Assembly (NCBI RefSeq): GCF_014174495.1
Contig: NZ_JACJHR010000009.1
Location: 110,125 to 174,124, forward strand
Length of the DNA stretch: 64,000 nucleotides
Reading direction: 5' to 3'
From: Amycolatopsis echigonensis
Lineage (GTDB): Bacteria > Actinomycetota > Actinomycetes > Mycobacteriales > Pseudonocardiaceae
Positions 62,575 to 64,000 of this stretch are shown piece after piece (within the stretch, counting starts at the first letter, position 1; each line of letters starts with the position of its first letter). Below the pieces are notes generated by a model. It did no database searches, had not been told where the DNA came from, and saw only the letters and a program-made list of their open reading frames with translations. Both the position numbers and the translations under genes were made by a program.

Positions 62575-62630
62575 GCAAAGTGGACAGACTTGTTCACATC
62601 ATGCATACTGAACAGAGTTGTTCACTTTGC
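62575..62630. promoter_or_regulatory. Large palindromic operator region between TetR and NTF2-like genes
   Basis: Two related dyads, GTGGACAGACTTGTTCAC (62580-62597) and CTGAACAGAGTTGTTCAC (62608-62625), 28 bases apart, themselves lie in a larger inverted repeat framed by gcaaagtg and cactttgc and centred on atgcat. This is the size and layout of a TetR tandem operator, 13 bases from the regulator's start and 12 from the other. Confidence 0.8.
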
Positions 62631-62642
62631 TCGGAGGGCATC

Positions 62643-63086
62643 ATGACTACCAACGACGACCGCATCGCGATCACCGATCTCCTGTTCGCCTACAACGTCG
62701 CCGTCGACGCGCTCGACATCGACGGATGGGCCGCCTGCTTCACGCCCGACGGGGTCTTCTACGGGGCGTACGACACGTTCCGTGCCACCGAGGACAAGGA
62801 GCGGTTCGCGGAGCACGCCCGCGAGCTGGAAGCCGCGGGCATGCCGCGGATGCGCCACTTTCTGTCGAACATCCGCATCGACATCGACGGGGACGAGGCG
62901 CGGGTTCATTCGTTCTTCCAGATCATCGCGACTCCGTCGGCAAGTGCTAGCAGCATTGCGATGGTCGGCGAGTACACCGATCGCCTGCGTCGCGTCGAGG
63001 GGCGTTGGCTCTTTGTCGAACGCCGCGTGCTGACGGACGGCTCCGAAGCCTCAGCCGACGGACACGCGACGGCGGGCGCGGCGTGA
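62643..63086 (+). CDS. SnoaL/NTF2-like family protein
   Basis: 147 aa cone-shaped alpha+beta barrel: ITDLLFAYNVAVDALDIDGW, AACFTPDGVFYG, MRHFLSNIRIDIDGDEARVH, and a C-terminal GRWLFVERRVL strand. The family includes aromatic-ring hydroxylase small subunits, SnoaL cyclases and dehydratases; this one resembles the SnoaL_4 type. Function unknown. ATG at 62643 behind ggaggg. It is divergent from TetR and 49 bases upstream of the luciferase-like monooxygenase. Confidence 0.85.
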   Translation: MTTNDDRIAITDLLFAYNVAVDALDIDGWAACFTPDGVFYGAYDTFRATEDKERFAEHARELEAAGMPRMRHFLSNIRIDIDGDEARVHSFFQIIATPSASASSIAMVGEYTDRLRRVEGRWLFVERRVLTDGSEASADGHATAGAA

Positions 63087-63135
63087 ACGCGTCGCTCAAC
63101 ACCAGGGCCGAAGACGCGGGGACAAGGAGCAGTGT

Positions 63136-64000
63136 ATGAGGCTCTCGATCCTCGACGCCAGTCCGATCGCGGAGGGCTCGTCCCCGGCCGAGGCCCTGCA
63201 GCAGTCGGGCAAGCTGGCCTCTCTGGGCGACGACATCGGCTACTCGCGTTACTGGGTAACCGAATTGCACGGCTCGCGAATGCAAGCCGGGTCGACGCCC
63301 GAGGTCGCGATCGCTCGGATCGCGGCAAGCACTCAGCGGATCCGAGTGGGCTCCGGCGCCATCCTGCTCAACCATCGAAGCACGTACCGGACAGCTGAGA
63401 CTTTCGGCCTGCTGCACGCGATGTTCCCCGGCCGGATCGATCTCGGGATGGGCAGGGCGACTGCGGGACCGGTCATCGACGCGGCACTCCAGATCGATCC
63501 CGGTCGCCCTGGACCGGCCCGCGACCACGAGGGTCAAGTCGGCGAGGTGCTTGCCTGGCTGGACAACGGATTTCCGCCCGAGCATCCATTTTCGTCAGTC
63601 GCCGTGATGAGCGGGATTGAGGGCAGGCCAGAGGCGTGGGTACTCGGGTCTACTCCCTCCAGTGCTCAAGTGGCCGCGCGGCTCGGCCTGCGCTACGCGT
63701 TCGCGGGCTTCCTCAATCCGGCACAGGCGGGGCCGGCCTTGCAGATCTACCGGGAAATGTTCCGGCCGAGTGCCGCGCCGAGCGCCACTCCAGAGCCACA
63801 CTCGCTGCTGGCGCTGAATGTCGCGTGCGCGGAGACCGGCATCGAGGCTCGACGATTGCGTGCGTCCGCGGAACTCGTCTACCGGGAGGCGGCCCGCGGC
63901 CGCCGGCTCCCCGCGGTGCCGTTGGCGGACATTGCGGTGCGCGAACTGGGCCTGCCGCCGGAGACTGGGTATCCGGGGACTCTGGTCTCTCCCACGCTGT
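63136..64000 (+). CDS. Luciferase-like (LLM) flavin-dependent monooxygenase, 3' end outside window
   Basis: At least 288 residues. It matches the single-chain LLM class (MsnO8-type): MRLSILDASPIAEGSSPAEA, WVTELHGSRMQAGSTPEVAI, IRVGSGAILLNHRSTYRTAE, FPGRIDLGMGRATAG, then AWVLGSTPSSAQVAARLGL with FAGFLNPAQA. The flavin partner would be FMNH2 or F420 and the substrate is unknown. No stop occurs before the window end. It is in line with the NTF2-like gene and probably under the same operator. Confidence 0.9.
   Translation, partial: MRLSILDASPIAEGSSPAEALQQSGKLASLGDDIGYSRYWVTELHGSRMQAGSTPEVAIARIAASTQRIRVGSGAILLNHRSTYRTAETFGLLHAMFPGRIDLGMGRATAGPVIDAALQIDPGRPGPARDHEGQVGEVLAWLDNGFPPEHPFSSVAVMSGIEGRPEAWVLGSTPSSAQVAARLGLRYAFAGFLNPAQAGPALQIYREMFRPSAAPSATPEPHSLLALNVACAETGIEARRLRASAELVYREAARGRRLPAVPLADIAVRELGLPPETGYPGTLVSPTL

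Overview
The window is a high-GC actinomycete chromosome segment. Gene content, frequent GTG/TTG starts, a mycothiol-family protein, acVLRF1, SufU-type iron-sulfur assembly and characteristic intergenic palindromes all suggest Amycolatopsis or another Pseudonocardiaceae member. The genus is an inference from sequence character, not a database match.

Layout. 0-3 kb: the end of a suf operon (sufC-sufS-sufU-sufT) closed by a hairpin. 3-29 kb: core and housekeeping genes, mostly single or in pairs: a signal-peptidase-like protein lacking both catalytic residues, an ABC1/UbiB kinase, a snapalysin protease, a two-component pair, a degenerate EAL/GGDEF protein, lycopene cyclase, dNTPase, acVLRF1, ABC-F, ABC exporter, SIS protein, cyclopropane synthase, LCP ligase, peroxiredoxin, a second degenerate GGDEF/EAL protein and a P450. 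29.9-34.2 kb: nrdA-nrdB. The small subunit has Phe where the radical Tyr normally sits, which indicates a class Ic-like Mn/Fe enzyme. 34.2-45.5 kb: a divergent acyl-CoA catabolic locus. A hydratase/decarboxylase pair faces a tightly overlapping six-gene operon (MDMPI-like, AtuA-like, acyl-CoA dehydrogenase, carboxyltransferase, biotin carboxylase, acyl-CoA dehydrogenase), followed by a TetR gene. Together these resemble the Pseudomonas Atu/Liu route for terpenoid or branched-chain acyl-CoA. 45.5-51.9 kb: a small conserved protein, a GH18 enzyme under a DasR-like box, a NIPSNAP protein, a fungal-type cytosine deaminase divergent from a WYL regulator, a TetR/oxidoreductase pair and another TetR.

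51.9-58.2 kb is a decaying accessory region. It contains an XRE regulator broken by a one-base deletion, two copies of a Gfo/Idh/MocA N-terminus, an SDR C-terminal remnant, a cysteine-hydrolase pseudogene and an SDR pseudogene. Among them are an apparently intact RidA gene and a class III aminotransferase with a frameshifted leader.

58.2-64 kb holds the most unusual locus: an adenosylcobalamin-dependent acyl-CoA mutase in two subunits (562 and 142 aa), followed by one protein that fuses a MeaB-type GTPase chaperone to a complete short-chain dehydrogenase. A TetR gene, an NTF2-like gene and a luciferase-like monooxygenase (cut by the window edge) lie upstream around a large palindromic operator. 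The simplest reading is a carbon-skeleton rearrangement coupled to oxidation of a hydroxyacyl-CoA, with the mutase's repair chaperone and the downstream dehydrogenase on one chain. The substrate cannot be read from the sequence.

Two intergenic regions (near 44.8 and 46.1 kb) carry unrelated five-copy arrays with the same 30-base period. I saw no rRNA, tRNA, CRISPR, insertion sequence or replication origin.
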